Assembly (NCBI GenBank): GCA_963792385.1
Contig: CAWBVZ010000006.1
Location: 124,001 to 188,000 of the forward strand
Source of the DNA: DASSUW01 sp963792385
Lineage (GTDB): Bacteria > Actinomycetota > Thermoleophilia > Solirubrobacterales > Solirubrobacteraceae
Length of the DNA: 64,000 bases
Reading direction: 5' to 3'
Part shown: in pieces, positions 1-8,541 of the stretch
Position numbering within the stretch: the stretch's first letter is position 1
Layout of the letters: each line of letters begins with the position of its first letter
Program-made: the position numbers and the translations under genes
The notes under the pieces: model-generated
What the model was told of the DNA's origin: nothing
Database searches by the model: none
What the model saw: the letters and a program-made list of their open reading frames with translations, nothing else

Positions 1-84
1 GAGCACCGCACGAACCTCGACGGCAGCACGCTGTGGCAGCTCGCGCTGCTGGAGCTGTGGCTGCAATCGCAGCTCGGCGGGTAG
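1..84 (+). CDS. C-terminal tail of an asparagine synthetase-like protein (partial)
   Basis: The last 27 codons of a gene that begins upstream of the window, ending with TAG at 82-84. The visible tail includes LWQLALLELWL, which resembles the C-terminal helix of glutamine-hydrolysing (class B) asparagine synthetases and related amidotransferases. No catalytic region is in view, so the call rests only on this short tail and on the frame being open to the window edge. The next gene also belongs to a carboxylate-amine ligase family, which is weakly consistent. Confidence 0.45.
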   Translation, partial: EHRTNLDGSTLWQLALLELWLQSQLGG

Positions 85-170
85 GGACTCGACCGCGGGG
101 CGATCCAGAGGCGTCCCGGCTTGTACCGACGGCCCAGGTCATGACGCCCCGGGCGGGGGAGGCTGTGCGT

Positions 171-1307
171 ATGGCGATCGAAGACGTGATGCCCGCCTGG
201 GCGGAGTGGAACGCACGCCCCGCCGACCAGGCGTGGACCGTCGGGATCGAGGAGGAGGTGATGCTCCTCTCGCCGGAGTCGTGGCTGCCGGTCTCTCGCT
301 GCGAGGACGTGCTCGCCGCCCTCCCGCAGTCGGTCGCCGACTGCGCGCGGGCCGAGACGCACGGGTCTGCGCTCGAGCTGGCCACGACGCCGCATGCCAC
401 GATCGCCGCCGGCATCGCCCAGCTGACGGCGCTGCGCGCCGAGCTGGCCGCCGCGGCGGACGCGCTCGGGGTCCGCGTGGCCGTGGCCGGAACGCATCCA
501 ACGGCACGCTGGGAGGACATCGAGGTCTCGCCGGGCGCCCGCTACCAGGCGATCCACGCGTCGATGCGCGAGCTCGCTCGGCGCGAGCCGACCTTCGGCC
601 TCCACGTCCACGTCGCCGTCCCGGAGGCCGAAGCCGCCGTGCGGGCGCTGAACGCGATCCGCGGACACCTGCCGGTGCTGCTCGCGCTGTCGGGCAACTC
701 ACCGTATTGGCAGGGTCGCGACAGCGGCCTCGCGTCGGCGCGCACACCTGCGTTCCAGGCCTTCCCGCGCACCGGGCCGCCGCGCCGGTTCCGCGACTAC
801 GCCGACTACGTCGAGGCGATCGACGTGCTCGTGCGCTGCGATGCGATCCCGGAGCCGACGTTCATGTGGTGGGACGCCCGGCTACAGCCGCGCTTCGGCA
901 CGCTCGAGGTGCGGATCATGGACGCCCAGACGCGTGTCGCGGACACGGCCGCGATCGCCACTCTCGTCCAATGCCTCGTGCGGCTCGAGGCGGAGCGCGA
1001 GCCGGCCTCTCTCGACCCGGCCGACGCCCCCGAGGTGCTGAGCGAGAACCGCTTCATCGCGGCCCGCGACGGGATGGACGCCGAGCTCATCGACCCGCCG
1101 TCGTGGGGCCGGCAGCCCGTCGGCGACCGGCTCGCGGCGCTGCTTGACGCGTGCGCGCCGCACGCGCGCGCGCTCGCGAGCGTCGAGGAACTGGCGCAGG
1201 TCTCGGCGCTCGCCGCATCGCCGGGCGCCGCGCGCCAGCGTGCGATGGCGGAGCGGGCCGGGAGCCTCGAAGGGCTGGTCGAGGCGCTCAGCGACGACTT
1301 CGCCTGA
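171..1307 (+). CDS. YbdK-type carboxylate-amine ligase (glutamate-cysteine ligase family 2)
   Basis: Predicted cytoplasmic ATP-dependent ligase of the GCS2/YbdK family, which joins a carboxylate to an amine; YbdK itself has weak glutamate-cysteine ligase activity and its natural substrate is unclear. The protein is 378 aa, the usual family length. It shows the N-terminal GIEEEVMLL signature, the HGSALELAT segment, GLHVHV in the middle and the C-terminal FGTLEVRIMDAQT region, all typical of the family. The start at 171 is chosen because GGGGGAGG lies 8-9 bases upstream; the in-frame ATG at 141 has no such site. A single gene with a short gap to the SnoaL-like gene, which has its own promoter box. 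Confidence 0.85.
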   Translation: MAIEDVMPAWAEWNARPADQAWTVGIEEEVMLLSPESWLPVSRCEDVLAALPQSVADCARAETHGSALELATTPHATIAAGIAQLTALRAELAAAADALGVRVAVAGTHPTARWEDIEVSPGARYQAIHASMRELARREPTFGLHVHVAVPEAEAAVRALNAIRGHLPVLLALSGNSPYWQGRDSGLASARTPAFQAFPRTGPPRRFRDYADYVEAIDVLVRCDAIPEPTFMWWDARLQPRFGTLEVRIMDAQTRVADTAAIATLVQCLVRLEAEREPASLDPADAPEVLSENRFIAARDGMDAELIDPPSWGRQPVGDRLAALLDACAPHARALASVEELAQVSALAASPGAARQRAMAERAGSLEGLVEALSDDFA

Positions 1308-1336
1308 CGCGGTTGCGGGCCGGGGCGTGGTCGGCG

Positions 1337-1342
1337 TAGTGT
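1337..1342 (+). promoter_or_regulatory. -10 box of a leaderless promoter for the SnoaL-like gene
   Basis: TAGTGT followed by exactly seven bases and then the ATG at 1350, so transcription would start at or next to the start codon. A TTGCGG at 1313-1318 could serve as the -35 element with an 18-base spacer. The same geometry is seen before five other genes in this window. Confidence 0.6.
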
Positions 1343-1349
1343 CGGCCGC

Positions 1350-1868
1350 ATGGCGACCACCACCGACATGCCCGACCTCGTCGAGTTCTGCGCCCGCTAC
1401 ACGGCGGCCTGGAACGACCACGATCCCGCCGCGATGGCCGACCTGGTCACGGACGACATCGTGTGGGAGGACCCGGCGCTCCCCGCGCCCGCCCGCGGCG
1501 TCGCCGCCGTGCAGGCGTTCATGCGCACGAGCTGGGTCGGCTTCCCGGACCTGCACTTCGACGAGACCGACCACCCGCACCGCACCGCCGACGGCGCCGA
1601 GGTGGCGTGGCGCTGGCGGATGCGCGGCACGATGACCGGCCCGCTCGACCCACCCGGCTTCGCCCCGACCGGGCGCTCGATCGAGGTCGAGGGCGTCGAT
1701 CTGTGGACGATGCGCGACGGGCGGATCGCTCGCTACCGCGCCTTCTACGACATGAACGACATCGCACGCCAGCTTGCGATCGCGCCTGCGCCGGGCAGCC
1801 GCGCCGAGAAGGCGATGGTCGGGCTCCAGCGCCTGCAGGCGCGGATGCTCCGCCGCCGCGGCGCATGA
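1350..1868 (+). CDS. SnoaL-like / NTF2-fold protein
   Basis: A 172-aa protein of the SnoaL-like polyketide cyclase / nuclear transport factor 2 superfamily, a small cone-shaped fold that binds hydrophobic ligands and acts as isomerase, cyclase or hydrolase. The N-terminus has the typical FCARYTAAWNDHDPAAMADL helix pattern, followed by DDIVWEDP, and the C-terminal strand VEGVDLWTMRDGRIARYRAFYD is characteristic of the family. No specific substrate can be read from the sequence. It overlaps the next gene by ATGA, so the two are probably co-transcribed and this protein may process a substrate or product of the FAD oxidoreductase. No SD is seen; a leaderless promoter box sits seven bases upstream. 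Confidence 0.8.
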   Translation: MATTTDMPDLVEFCARYTAAWNDHDPAAMADLVTDDIVWEDPALPAPARGVAAVQAFMRTSWVGFPDLHFDETDHPHRTADGAEVAWRWRMRGTMTGPLDPPGFAPTGRSIEVEGVDLWTMRDGRIARYRAFYDMNDIARQLAIAPAPGSRAEKAMVGLQRLQARMLRRRGA

Positions 1869-3058
1869 GCGACTTCGACGTCGTGGTCGTCGGCGCGAGC
1901 GTCGCCGGCTGCACGGCGGCGCGACTGTACGCGCAGCGCGGCGCGCGCGTGGCGCTGGTCGAAAAGCGCCCCGACATCGACGCGCACAAGACCGTCTGCA
2001 CGCACTACATCCAGCCGAGCGCGACGCCGACGATCGAGAAGGTCGGGCTCGCGCCGCTGATCGAGGAGCGCGGGGCGGTGCACAACTCGATCGACCTGTG
2101 GACGCCCTACGGCGGCTGGATCCCGCATCGCGGGAACACGCCGTACGGGTACAGCGTCACCCGCCGCGTTCTCGATCCGTTGCTGCGCCGGATGACCGCC
2201 GACACGGACGGCGTGGAGCTGCTGGCCGGCCACACGGCGACCGCGCTGCTCAATGCCGGGCGGCCCGGCGTCGTCGTCGAGGAGCGCGCGCACGCGCGCC
2301 GCGAGCTGCGGGCGCGGCTCGTCGTCGCCGCAGACGGGCGCGACTCGCACGTCGCGCGGATGGCCGGCGTGCGCGGCCGCGTGCGGCCGAACAACCGCTT
2401 CTGCTATTGGGCGTACTGGAGCGGCGTGGAGCCGGCCGGCGACCGTTCGCGGATGTGGCTCATGGAGCCCGACTGTGCCTACTCGTTCCCGAACGAGGAC
2501 GGGCTCTGCCTGCTGCTCGCCGCGCCGCACCGCGATCGCCTGCCCGAGTTCCGCGCCGATCTCGAGGGCGCGTATCTCCGCTTCCTGGCCGCGCTGCCGG
2601 ACGCGCCGGATCTGAGCAACGCCACGCGCGAGTCGAAGCTGCTCGGCAAGCTCGATCTGCCGAACGTCAGCCGCCCGGCCGCACGCCCTGGGCTCGCCTT
2701 CGTCGGCGACGCCGCGCTCGCCTCCGATCCGGTCTGGGGCGTCGGCTGCGGTTGGGCGTTCCAGAGCGCCGACTGGCTCGTCGAGGAGACCGCCGCGGCG
2801 CTGACCGGCCGCGGCGACCTCGATGCCGCGCTCGAGTCCTACCGCCGCGTCCACCGCCGCCGGCTCGGGCCGCACCACTTCGTGCTCGCCGATTTCGCCT
2901 CCGGCCGCCGCGCCAACCCGCTGGAGCGCGCGATGTACCGCGCGTCCGTGACCGACGACCAGGTCTGGCACACGTTCGAGGAGATCGGCTCGCGCCGCGC
3001 GTCGCCGGCCAGGCTGTTCACGCCGCGCGCGCTCGCGCGCCTTGTCCGCGCGGCGTGA
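1865..3058 (+). CDS. FAD-dependent oxidoreductase (geranylgeranyl-reductase / PHBH-like family)
   Basis: A 397-aa flavoprotein. The N-terminal VVVVGASVAGCTAARLYAQ segment is the dinucleotide-binding GxGxxG-type Rossmann motif, followed by the LVEKR acidic end of strand two. A VVAADGRDSHVAR motif (DG motif) and a LAFVGDAALASDPVWGVGCG motif (GD motif that contacts the FAD ribityl chain) follow in the expected order. This places it in the group 'FAD-dependent monooxygenases and geranylgeranyl reductase-like enzymes'; the substrate is not known. It overlaps the preceding SnoaL-like gene by four bases (ATGA) and ends about 130 bases before a convergent protease gene. Confidence 0.8.
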   Translation: MSDFDVVVVGASVAGCTAARLYAQRGARVALVEKRPDIDAHKTVCTHYIQPSATPTIEKVGLAPLIEERGAVHNSIDLWTPYGGWIPHRGNTPYGYSVTRRVLDPLLRRMTADTDGVELLAGHTATALLNAGRPGVVVEERAHARRELRARLVVAADGRDSHVARMAGVRGRVRPNNRFCYWAYWSGVEPAGDRSRMWLMEPDCAYSFPNEDGLCLLLAAPHRDRLPEFRADLEGAYLRFLAALPDAPDLSNATRESKLLGKLDLPNVSRPAARPGLAFVGDAALASDPVWGVGCGWAFQSADWLVEETAAALTGRGDLDAALESYRRVHRRRLGPHHFVLADFASGRRANPLERAMYRASVTDDQVWHTFEEIGSRRASPARLFTPRALARLVRAA

Positions 3059-3189
3059 TCGCACGGACGAACGTCAACCCCGCTGGGTAGGGCGGTCGCG
3101 GTCCCTCGCGGCCGAGTCGGGACAGGCGAGCGTCGAGTTAGTCGGGCTCAGCCCGGCAAAGTCGACACTCGCGTGGAGTTCGCCCCGCG

Positions 3190-3729
3190 CTACCGCGGCA
3201 GAAGCGCCCCGACCGCGGACGCGTCGACGGCGTAGGCCACGCCCGCCCGATCCCGCGAGCGAGCGAAGACGACTCCGGCGAGGCGGCCGGCGGCGGTGAC
3301 GACGGGCGCGCCGGAGTCCCCGGGCGCGACGTCCGCGCGCAGCTCGAGCGCCGGCCGCGCGGCGGCGCCGTCGACTCGCGCGGTGATCCGGCGAACCACG
3401 CGCGCCGGGCGACCGCCGACCACGACACGCGTCCCGCCGGCCGCAACTCGGACCGGCGCGCCGTCCACGCCGGGCACCGCCAGCACCGCGAGGTCGAGGC
3501 GGTCGTCGCGGCGCACGACGGTCGCGCGGCGGCCGTCCACGATCACGTCACCGGCGCCGTCGAGCACGTGCGCGACCGTCACCACGCGGCCTGGCCCCAC
3601 GACGAACCCCTTCGCCGTGTCGGCGCGCCCCACCGACACGGCGACGACCTGCGGCGGCCGCGGCGGCGCGGCCGCCACCGACGGCGCCAGCAGCGCTGCG
3701 GCCACGCACGCGGCGGCGAGTGCTTTCAC
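3190..3729 (-). CDS. Secreted trypsin-like serine protease (short)
   Basis: A 179-aa protein with an N-terminal signal peptide (MKALAAACVAAALLAPSVAAA). A compact chymotrypsin fold follows, with all three catalytic residues recognisable in order: His in TVAHVLD, Asp in DDRLDLAVL and Ser in APGDSGAPVV. At about 160 mature residues it is shorter than most S1 proteases and resembles the minimal actinobacterial 'trypsin-like peptidase domain' proteins. The start is GTG at 3729, overlapping the stop of the upstream LacI-family gene (GTGA), so it is the second gene of that transcript. Why a protease travels with an inositol regulator is unclear. Confidence 0.8.
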   Translation of the reverse strand: MKALAAACVAAALLAPSVAAAPPRPPQVVAVSVGRADTAKGFVVGPGRVVTVAHVLDGAGDVIVDGRRATVVRRDDRLDLAVLAVPGVDGAPVRVAAGGTRVVVGGRPARVVRRITARVDGAAARPALELRADVAPGDSGAPVVTAAGRLAGVVFARSRDRAGVAYAVDASAVGALLPR

Positions 3730-4739
3730 CGCGGCGGCCCGGTCGTGCCGCGCACCACGAGCGTCGGCTCGGTCAGCCGCACCTTCGGCGTCGTGCGGCC
3801 GTCGAGCCGCTCGAGCAGCAGCTCGAGCGCGAGACGCCCCATCTCCAGCCGCGGCTGGTTGATCGTCGTCAGCGAGATGTGGTGCAGCCCGGCCAGGAAC
3901 GTGTTGTCGAAGCCGACGAGCGACACGTCCTCGGGCACGCGCACGCCGTCGTCCTCGAGCCGGTCGAGCACACCGGCGGCGACGAGGTCGTTGGCGGCGA
4001 AGATCGCGGTCGGCAGCTCGCCCGCCGCGAGCAGCTGCTCGGCCACACGGACGCCGGCGGCGTCGGTGAACTCGCCGGCCATCACCGCCGCGTGGCGCGC
4101 GAGGCCGGCCTCCTGCATCGCCCGCAGGTAGCCGGCTCGGCGCGGGCCGGCGCCGGCGCCGCGCCCGCCGTCGATGTGCACGATCCGCTCGTGCCCGAGA
4201 TCGGCGAGGTGGCGCACCGCAAGCCGCGCGCCGATCGCCTCGTCGGTCTCGACGCAGTCGACCAGGTCGCTGCGCAGCACCCTGCCGGTCACCACGACCG
4301 GCGTTGAGCGCGTCGCGGCCAGGATCGCCGCCGTCTCCATCCGCGGGCTGACGAGGATTAGGCCGTCGGTGCGGTACTCGAGCAGCGCCTCCAGCATCGC
4401 CCGCTCGCGCGCCGGCTTGCGCCCGCCGGTGCTGAGCAGCAGTCGGTAGCCGAGCCGCGAGGCGAGGTCCTCGATGCCGTCCGCGATTTCGGCGAAGAAC
4501 GGATTGTGGAGGTCGTTCAGGAGCACGCCGACCGTGCGCGTGCGGCGGCTCGCGAGGCTGCGCGCGTTGGCGTTCGGCCGGTAGCCGAGCTGGGCCGCCG
4601 CGGCGAGGACCCGACCGCGGCGTTCGTCGCTCACCTTCGGGCTCTCCCGCATCACCAGCGACACCAGCGCCCGCGACACGCCCGCCGCACGAGCCACGTC
4701 GTCCATCGTCGGGTGGGCGGGGTTGACAGTTCGGGCCAT
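3726..4739 (-). CDS. LacI-family transcriptional regulator, probable iol repressor
   Basis: A 337-aa LacI/GalR-type repressor. Residues 10-35 form the winged-less helix-turn-helix (MDDVARAAGVSRALVSLVM), followed by the hinge region (YRPNANARSLASRRT) that inserts in the minor groove. The remainder is a periplasmic-binding-protein-like effector domain opening with VGVLLNDLHNPFF. The start at 4739 is chosen because it puts the HTH at the usual distance from the N-terminus; an upstream in-frame ATG would run back through both operators. It is divergent from the inositol operon and separated from it by two palindromic LacI-type operators, so it most likely represses that operon and itself. The inducer is presumably inositol or a pathway intermediate (inference). 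Confidence 0.88.
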   Translation of the reverse strand: MARTVNPAHPTMDDVARAAGVSRALVSLVMRESPKVSDERRGRVLAAAAQLGYRPNANARSLASRRTRTVGVLLNDLHNPFFAEIADGIEDLASRLGYRLLLSTGGRKPARERAMLEALLEYRTDGLILVSPRMETAAILAATRSTPVVVTGRVLRSDLVDCVETDEAIGARLAVRHLADLGHERIVHIDGGRGAGAGPRRAGYLRAMQEAGLARHAAVMAGEFTDAAGVRVAEQLLAAGELPTAIFAANDLVAAGVLDRLEDDGVRVPEDVSLVGFDNTFLAGLHHISLTTINQPRLEMGRLALELLLERLDGRTTPKVRLTEPTLVVRGTTGPPR

Positions 4740-4755
4740 CTGATGAAAGACTCCG

Positions 4756-4769
4756 TTAGAGCGCTCTAA
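4756..4769. promoter_or_regulatory. LacI-type operator 1 (perfect palindrome)
   Basis: TTAGAGCGCTCTAA is a perfect 14-base palindrome with the central CG-containing core (GCGC) typical of LacI/GalR operators. It lies 16 bases before the regulator start and about 58 bases before iolE, so it can control both directions. Confidence 0.75.
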
Positions 4770-4782
4770 TCGTACCTGTGAT

Positions 4783-4796
4783 TGCAAGCGCTCTGG
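4783..4796. promoter_or_regulatory. LacI-type operator 2 (imperfect palindrome)
   Basis: TGCAAGCGCTCTGG shares the AGCGCT core with operator 1 and is centred 27 bases from it, between operator 1 and the iolE ribosome-binding site. The outer bases are only partly symmetric, so it would be the weaker site. Confidence 0.55.
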
Positions 4797-4827
4797 GAGG
4801 GTCGAGCGAGGAGGAGGAGACAGGGAC

Positions 4828-5718
4828 ATGCTGGCGGGCGCGCCGATCTCGTGGGGCGTCTGCGAGGTGCCCGGCTGGGGCAGGATGCTCGACCCCGACC
4901 GCGTATTCGCTGAGATGGCGTCGCTCGGCCTGACCGCGACGGAGCTCGGGCCGATCGGCTACCTGCCGTTCGAGCCGGCGGCGATCCGCGAGCGGCTCGA
5001 CCGCCACGGCCTCCGGCTCGTCGGCGGCTTCGTCCCGCTGGTGCTGCACACCGAGGATCTCGGCCCCGCGCGCGAATCGGCGGACCGGATCGCGCAAGTC
5101 CTGGCCGGCGCCGGCGCCGACGTGTTCGTCGCCGCGGTCGTGGCGGACGACGACTGGTCGCCCCCGGTCGCGCTCGACGACGCCGGCTGGACCCGCCTCG
5201 CGCGCCACCTCGGCGAGATCGAGCGCCTGGTCACGGGCCACGGCCTCACGCTTGCCCTGCACCCACATGTCGGCACGCAGATCGAGACGAACGCGGACGT
5301 CGAGCGGATGCTTGCGATCTCCGACGCCGGCTGGTGCTTCGACTCCGGCCACCTCATGATCGGCGGCACGGACCCAACAGACTTCGCGCGGCGCCACGGC
5401 GACCGCATCGTGCACGCGCACCTCAAGGACGTCGACGCGGGCATCGCCGCACGACTGCGGGCCGGCGAGCTGACGCTCGTCGAAGCGACGCAGTCCGGAC
5501 TGTTCCGGCCGCTCGGCCGGGGCGACGTGAGGATCGACGACGTCGTCGATCTGCTGAGCACGGCGGGCTACGGGCGCTGGCTCGTGCTCGAGCAGGACAC
5601 CGCGATCACCGGGGTGGAGCCGCCGGTGGGACGTGGTCCGGTCATCGATGTGCGGACGAGCATCGAATACCTGCACTCGCTGGCTCCAACGCGGAGAGAG
5701 AGGGTTGCTGAGTCATGA
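4828..5718 (+). CDS. iolE: Inosose dehydratase IolE (sugar phosphate isomerase/epimerase family)
   Basis: A 296-aa TIM-barrel protein of the AP-endonuclease-2/xylose-isomerase-like family. The N-terminal ISWGVCEVPGWG and the late VEATQSGLFRPLGRGDV segment are hallmarks of 2-keto-myo-inositol (scyllo-inosose) dehydratase, which removes water to give 3D-trihydroxycyclohexane-1,2-dione. Metal ligands are visible in LHPHVGTQIET, CFDSGHLMIGG and HAHLKDVD. Length matches Bacillus IolE. The SD GGAGGAGGAG at 4810-4819 fixes the start. It is the first gene of the operon, downstream of the two LacI-type operators, and overlaps the transporter binding-protein gene (ATGA). Confidence 0.9.
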   Translation: MLAGAPISWGVCEVPGWGRMLDPDRVFAEMASLGLTATELGPIGYLPFEPAAIRERLDRHGLRLVGGFVPLVLHTEDLGPARESADRIAQVLAGAGADVFVAAVVADDDWSPPVALDDAGWTRLARHLGEIERLVTGHGLTLALHPHVGTQIETNADVERMLAISDAGWCFDSGHLMIGGTDPTDFARRHGDRIVHAHLKDVDAGIAARLRAGELTLVEATQSGLFRPLGRGDVRIDDVVDLLSTAGYGRWLVLEQDTAITGVEPPVGRGPVIDVRTSIEYLHSLAPTRRERVAES

Positions 5719-6704
5719 GGCGACTTGCGTTGGTGTTTGTGGTGCTGGCTGTCGGTGCCGTTGTGGGCGTCGGCTGCGGGAGCAGCGATGACGACGGTGG
5801 CGGTGGTGGCTCGAAGGACTCGGTCGACCTGACCCAGAAGAAGGACGTCACGATCGCGATGGTCACCCACGGTGACGGTGGGTCGTTCTGGTCGGTCGCG
5901 AAGAAGGGCGCCGAGCAGGCAGCGAAGGACGAGGGCATCACGCTCAAGTACTCGGAGTCGAACAACGATCCCGAGAAGCAGGCGCAGATGATCGAGGCGG
6001 CTGTCAGCGAGGGCGTCGACGGAATCGCAGTCTCGGCACCGAACCCGGACGCCATCAAGGAGGCCGTCCAGACCGCGGTCGACGCCAAGATCCCGGTGAT
6101 CACGCTCAACTCGGGCGCCGACGAGTCGGCGTCGCTCGGCGCGATCACCCATGTCGGCCAGACCGAGACGATCGCCGGCGAGGGTGCCGGCAAGAAGCTC
6201 AAGGAAGCCGGTGTCACGAAGCTCATCTGCGTCATCCACGAGCAGGGCAACGTCGGCCTCAATCAGCGCTGCGAAGGCGCCAAGAAGGGCTTCGGCGGCG
6301 ACGTCGAGAACGTCCAGGTCACCGGCACGAACGACATCTCGACCACGCTCACCGAGCTGCAGTCCAAGCTCGAGGGCGACACCTCGATCGACGGCGTGCT
6401 GGCGCTGAACCCGGACATCGCGGTCGCCGCGCGCGACGCCGTCGCGGGCGCGAGCTCGAAGGCCAAGGTCGCGACGTTCGACCTGTCGGGCGACGTGGTC
6501 AAGGCGATCCAGGACGGCGAGATCCTGTTCGCGGTCGACCAGCAGCAGTACCTCCAGGGCTACCTCCCGGTGGTCTTCCTCACGCTCAACAAGTTGAACC
6601 TGAACACGGTCGGCGGCGGCCTGCCCGTCCTCACGGGCCCGGGCTTCGTCGACAAGAGCAACGCCGCGCAGATCCAGAAGCTGGCTGAGGCTGGTACGCG
6701 ATGA
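5715..6704 (+). CDS. Sugar ABC transporter substrate-binding lipoprotein (ribose/inositol type)
   Basis: A 329-aa type I periplasmic binding protein. The N-terminus is a lipoprotein signal with the modified cysteine at residue 21 (VGVGCGSS), then a Gly/Asp-rich linker. The mature part starts with VTIAMVTHGDGGSFWSVAKKGAEQA and contains VSEGVDGIAVSAPNPDA, typical of RbsB/IbpA-like proteins that bind pentoses, hexoses or inositol. It should capture the substrate outside the membrane and deliver it to the permease and ATPase encoded next. Given the flanking iol genes, myo-inositol or a related cyclitol is the likely ligand (inference). It overlaps both neighbours by four bases. Confidence 0.88.
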   Translation: MRRLALVFVVLAVGAVVGVGCGSSDDDGGGGGSKDSVDLTQKKDVTIAMVTHGDGGSFWSVAKKGAEQAAKDEGITLKYSESNNDPEKQAQMIEAAVSEGVDGIAVSAPNPDAIKEAVQTAVDAKIPVITLNSGADESASLGAITHVGQTETIAGEGAGKKLKEAGVTKLICVIHEQGNVGLNQRCEGAKKGFGGDVENVQVTGTNDISTTLTELQSKLEGDTSIDGVLALNPDIAVAARDAVAGASSKAKVATFDLSGDVVKAIQDGEILFAVDQQQYLQGYLPVVFLTLNKLNLNTVGGGLPVLTGPGFVDKSNAAQIQKLAEAGTR

Positions 6705-7762
6705 ACACAACGCTGACGCCGACGTCGGAGCCCCCTCCGACGCCGGTCGACGAGCGGCTGGCCAGGGTGGGTTTCCTGGCCAAGCTGCTCCAGCGTCCGG
6801 AGCTGGGGGCGATCATCGGCGCTGCGGCCGTCGGAGTCTTCTTCGCGCTCACCTCGGACACGTTCGCGACGCTCAGCGGTGTGGCGCGGTGGACCGACGT
6901 CGCGTCGACGCTGGGCATCATGGCCGTGGCCGTGGCGCTGCTGATGATCGGCGGCGAGTTCGACCTGTCGTCGGGCGTCATGACCGGCTCGGCCGGCCTG
7001 CTGATGGGCATCCTCGCCACCGAGGTCGGGATGAACATCTGGCTGGCGATCCTGCTCACGTTCGTGTTCGCCGCGTGCGTCGGGTTCGTCAACGGCTACA
7101 TGGTCATCCGCACCGGGCTGCCGAGCTTCATCGTCACGCTGGCGACGTTCTTCATCCTCCGCGGCATCAACCTCGGCGGGACGAAGGCGATCACCGACAC
7201 GGTGCGCGTCGGCGGCCTGCGTGACGTGAGCGGCTACGACAGCGCGCAGAGGATCCTGGCCAGCGACTTCTGGGCGCCGCACAACTTCCGCATCACGGTG
7301 ATCTGGTGGATCGTCATCGCCGCGGTGGCCACGTGGGTGCTGAGCCGCACGCGCGTGGGCAACTGGATCTTCGGCGTCGGCGGCGACAAGAACGCGGCGC
7401 GCAACGTCGGAGTCCCGGTCAACCGCGTCAAGGTCGGCCTGTTCATGATGACCTCGATGTGCGCCGCGCTGGTGGGCATCATGATCGCCCTCCGGCTCGG
7501 CTCGGTGCAGGCCGGCCAGGGCATCGGCGAGGAGTTCAACTACATCATCGCCGCGGTCGCCGGCGGGTGCCTGCTGACCGGCGGCTACGGCTCGGCGGTC
7601 GGCGCCTCGATGGGCGCGCTGATCATCGGGATGACGTTCATCGGGATCCAGTTCTCGGGCTGGAACACCGACTGGCGGTTCCTGTTCCTCGGCGTGATCC
7701 TGCTCGCGGCGGTCCTGGTCAACACGTACGTGCGCCGCCGCGCAGAGGGGGCCGGAGGATGA
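6701..7762 (+). CDS. Sugar ABC transporter permease (RbsC/FrcC family)
   Basis: A 353-aa integral membrane protein with about nine to ten hydrophobic segments. The motif around GGEFDLSSGVMTGSAGLL, the TGLPSFIVTLATFFILRG segment and the C-terminal AAVAGGCLLTGGYGSAVGA region are diagnostic of the ribose-type (CUT2) permease family. CUT2 permeases form a homodimer that works with one binding protein and one ATPase. The roughly 30-residue N-terminal extension is rich in proline and threonine and is cytoplasmic. ATGA overlaps link it to the binding protein before it and the ATPase after it. Confidence 0.9.
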   Translation: MNTTLTPTSEPPPTPVDERLARVGFLAKLLQRPELGAIIGAAAVGVFFALTSDTFATLSGVARWTDVASTLGIMAVAVALLMIGGEFDLSSGVMTGSAGLLMGILATEVGMNIWLAILLTFVFAACVGFVNGYMVIRTGLPSFIVTLATFFILRGINLGGTKAITDTVRVGGLRDVSGYDSAQRILASDFWAPHNFRITVIWWIVIAAVATWVLSRTRVGNWIFGVGGDKNAARNVGVPVNRVKVGLFMMTSMCAALVGIMIALRLGSVQAGQGIGEEFNYIIAAVAGGCLLTGGYGSAVGASMGALIIGMTFIGIQFSGWNTDWRFLFLGVILLAAVLVNTYVRRRAEGAGG

Positions 7763-8541
7763 CCGCCCTGCTCGAAGTTCGCGACATCGGGAAGCACTTC
7801 GGGAACGTCATCGCGCTGAAGGACGTCTCGGCCGTTGTCAACGCGGGCGAAGTGACCTGCGTGCTGGGTGACAACGGCGCCGGCAAGTCGACGTTCATCA
7901 AGATCCTCTCGGGCGTGCACGAGCACAGCGAGGGCGAGCTGCTGGTGGAGGGCGAGCCGACGCACTTCTCCTCGCCGCGCGACGCCAAGGACCTCGGCAT
8001 CGCAACCGTGTTCCAGGACCTGGCCACGGTGCCGCTGATGGCGATCTGGCGCAACTTCTTCCTCGGCTCGGAGCCGACGAAGGGGGCCGGGCCGCTGCGG
8101 CGGATCGACATCCGGGGCGCCAAGAAGACGATGAGCGAGGAGATGGCCAAGATGGGCATCGACGTCCGCGACCCCGACCAGATGGTCGGCACCCTCTCGG
8201 GCGGCGAGCGCCAGGCTCTCGCGATCGCGCGCGCCGTCTACTTCGGCGCCAAGCTGCTGATTCTCGACGAGCCGACGTCGGCGCTCGGGGTCAAGCAGTC
8301 CGGCGTCGTCCTGCGTTACATCGCGCAGGCGCGCGACCGCGGGCTGGGCGTCATCTTCATCACGCACAACCCGCACCATGCCTGGCCCGTCGGCGACCGC
8401 TTCGTCGTCCTCAACCGGGGCCGGATGCTCGGCGCATGGGACAAGGGCGGCATCGAGCGCGACGAGCTGGTGAAGATGATGGCCGGCGGCGCCGAGCTCG
8501 ACCAGCTGGCACACGAGCTGGAGCGAGGAGCCCCCAAATGA
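7759..8541 (+). CDS. Sugar ABC transporter ATP-binding protein, single-domain CUT2 type
   Basis: A 260-aa ABC ATPase that powers the preceding permease. Walker A is GDNGAGKST (37-45), the signature is LSGGERQALAIARA, Walker B is LLILDEPTSALG and the H-loop is FITHNPHHA. It has one nucleotide-binding domain, as in FrcA, not the tandem two-domain arrangement of RbsA/MglA, so it probably acts as a homodimer. The start ATG at 7759 overlaps the permease stop, with GGAGG just before it. Its stop overlaps the start of the next oxidoreductase gene. Confidence 0.9.
   Translation: MTALLEVRDIGKHFGNVIALKDVSAVVNAGEVTCVLGDNGAGKSTFIKILSGVHEHSEGELLVEGEPTHFSSPRDAKDLGIATVFQDLATVPLMAIWRNFFLGSEPTKGAGPLRRIDIRGAKKTMSEEMAKMGIDVRDPDQMVGTLSGGERQALAIARAVYFGAKLLILDEPTSALGVKQSGVVLRYIAQARDRGLGVIFITHNPHHAWPVGDRFVVLNRGRMLGAWDKGGIERDELVKMMAGGAELDQLAHELERGAPK

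Noticed and set aside
3059..3189. Intergenic stretch between the FAD oxidoreductase and the convergent protease
   Set aside because: No gene, strong stem or repeat was seen; it probably holds only the 3' ends of the two transcripts.
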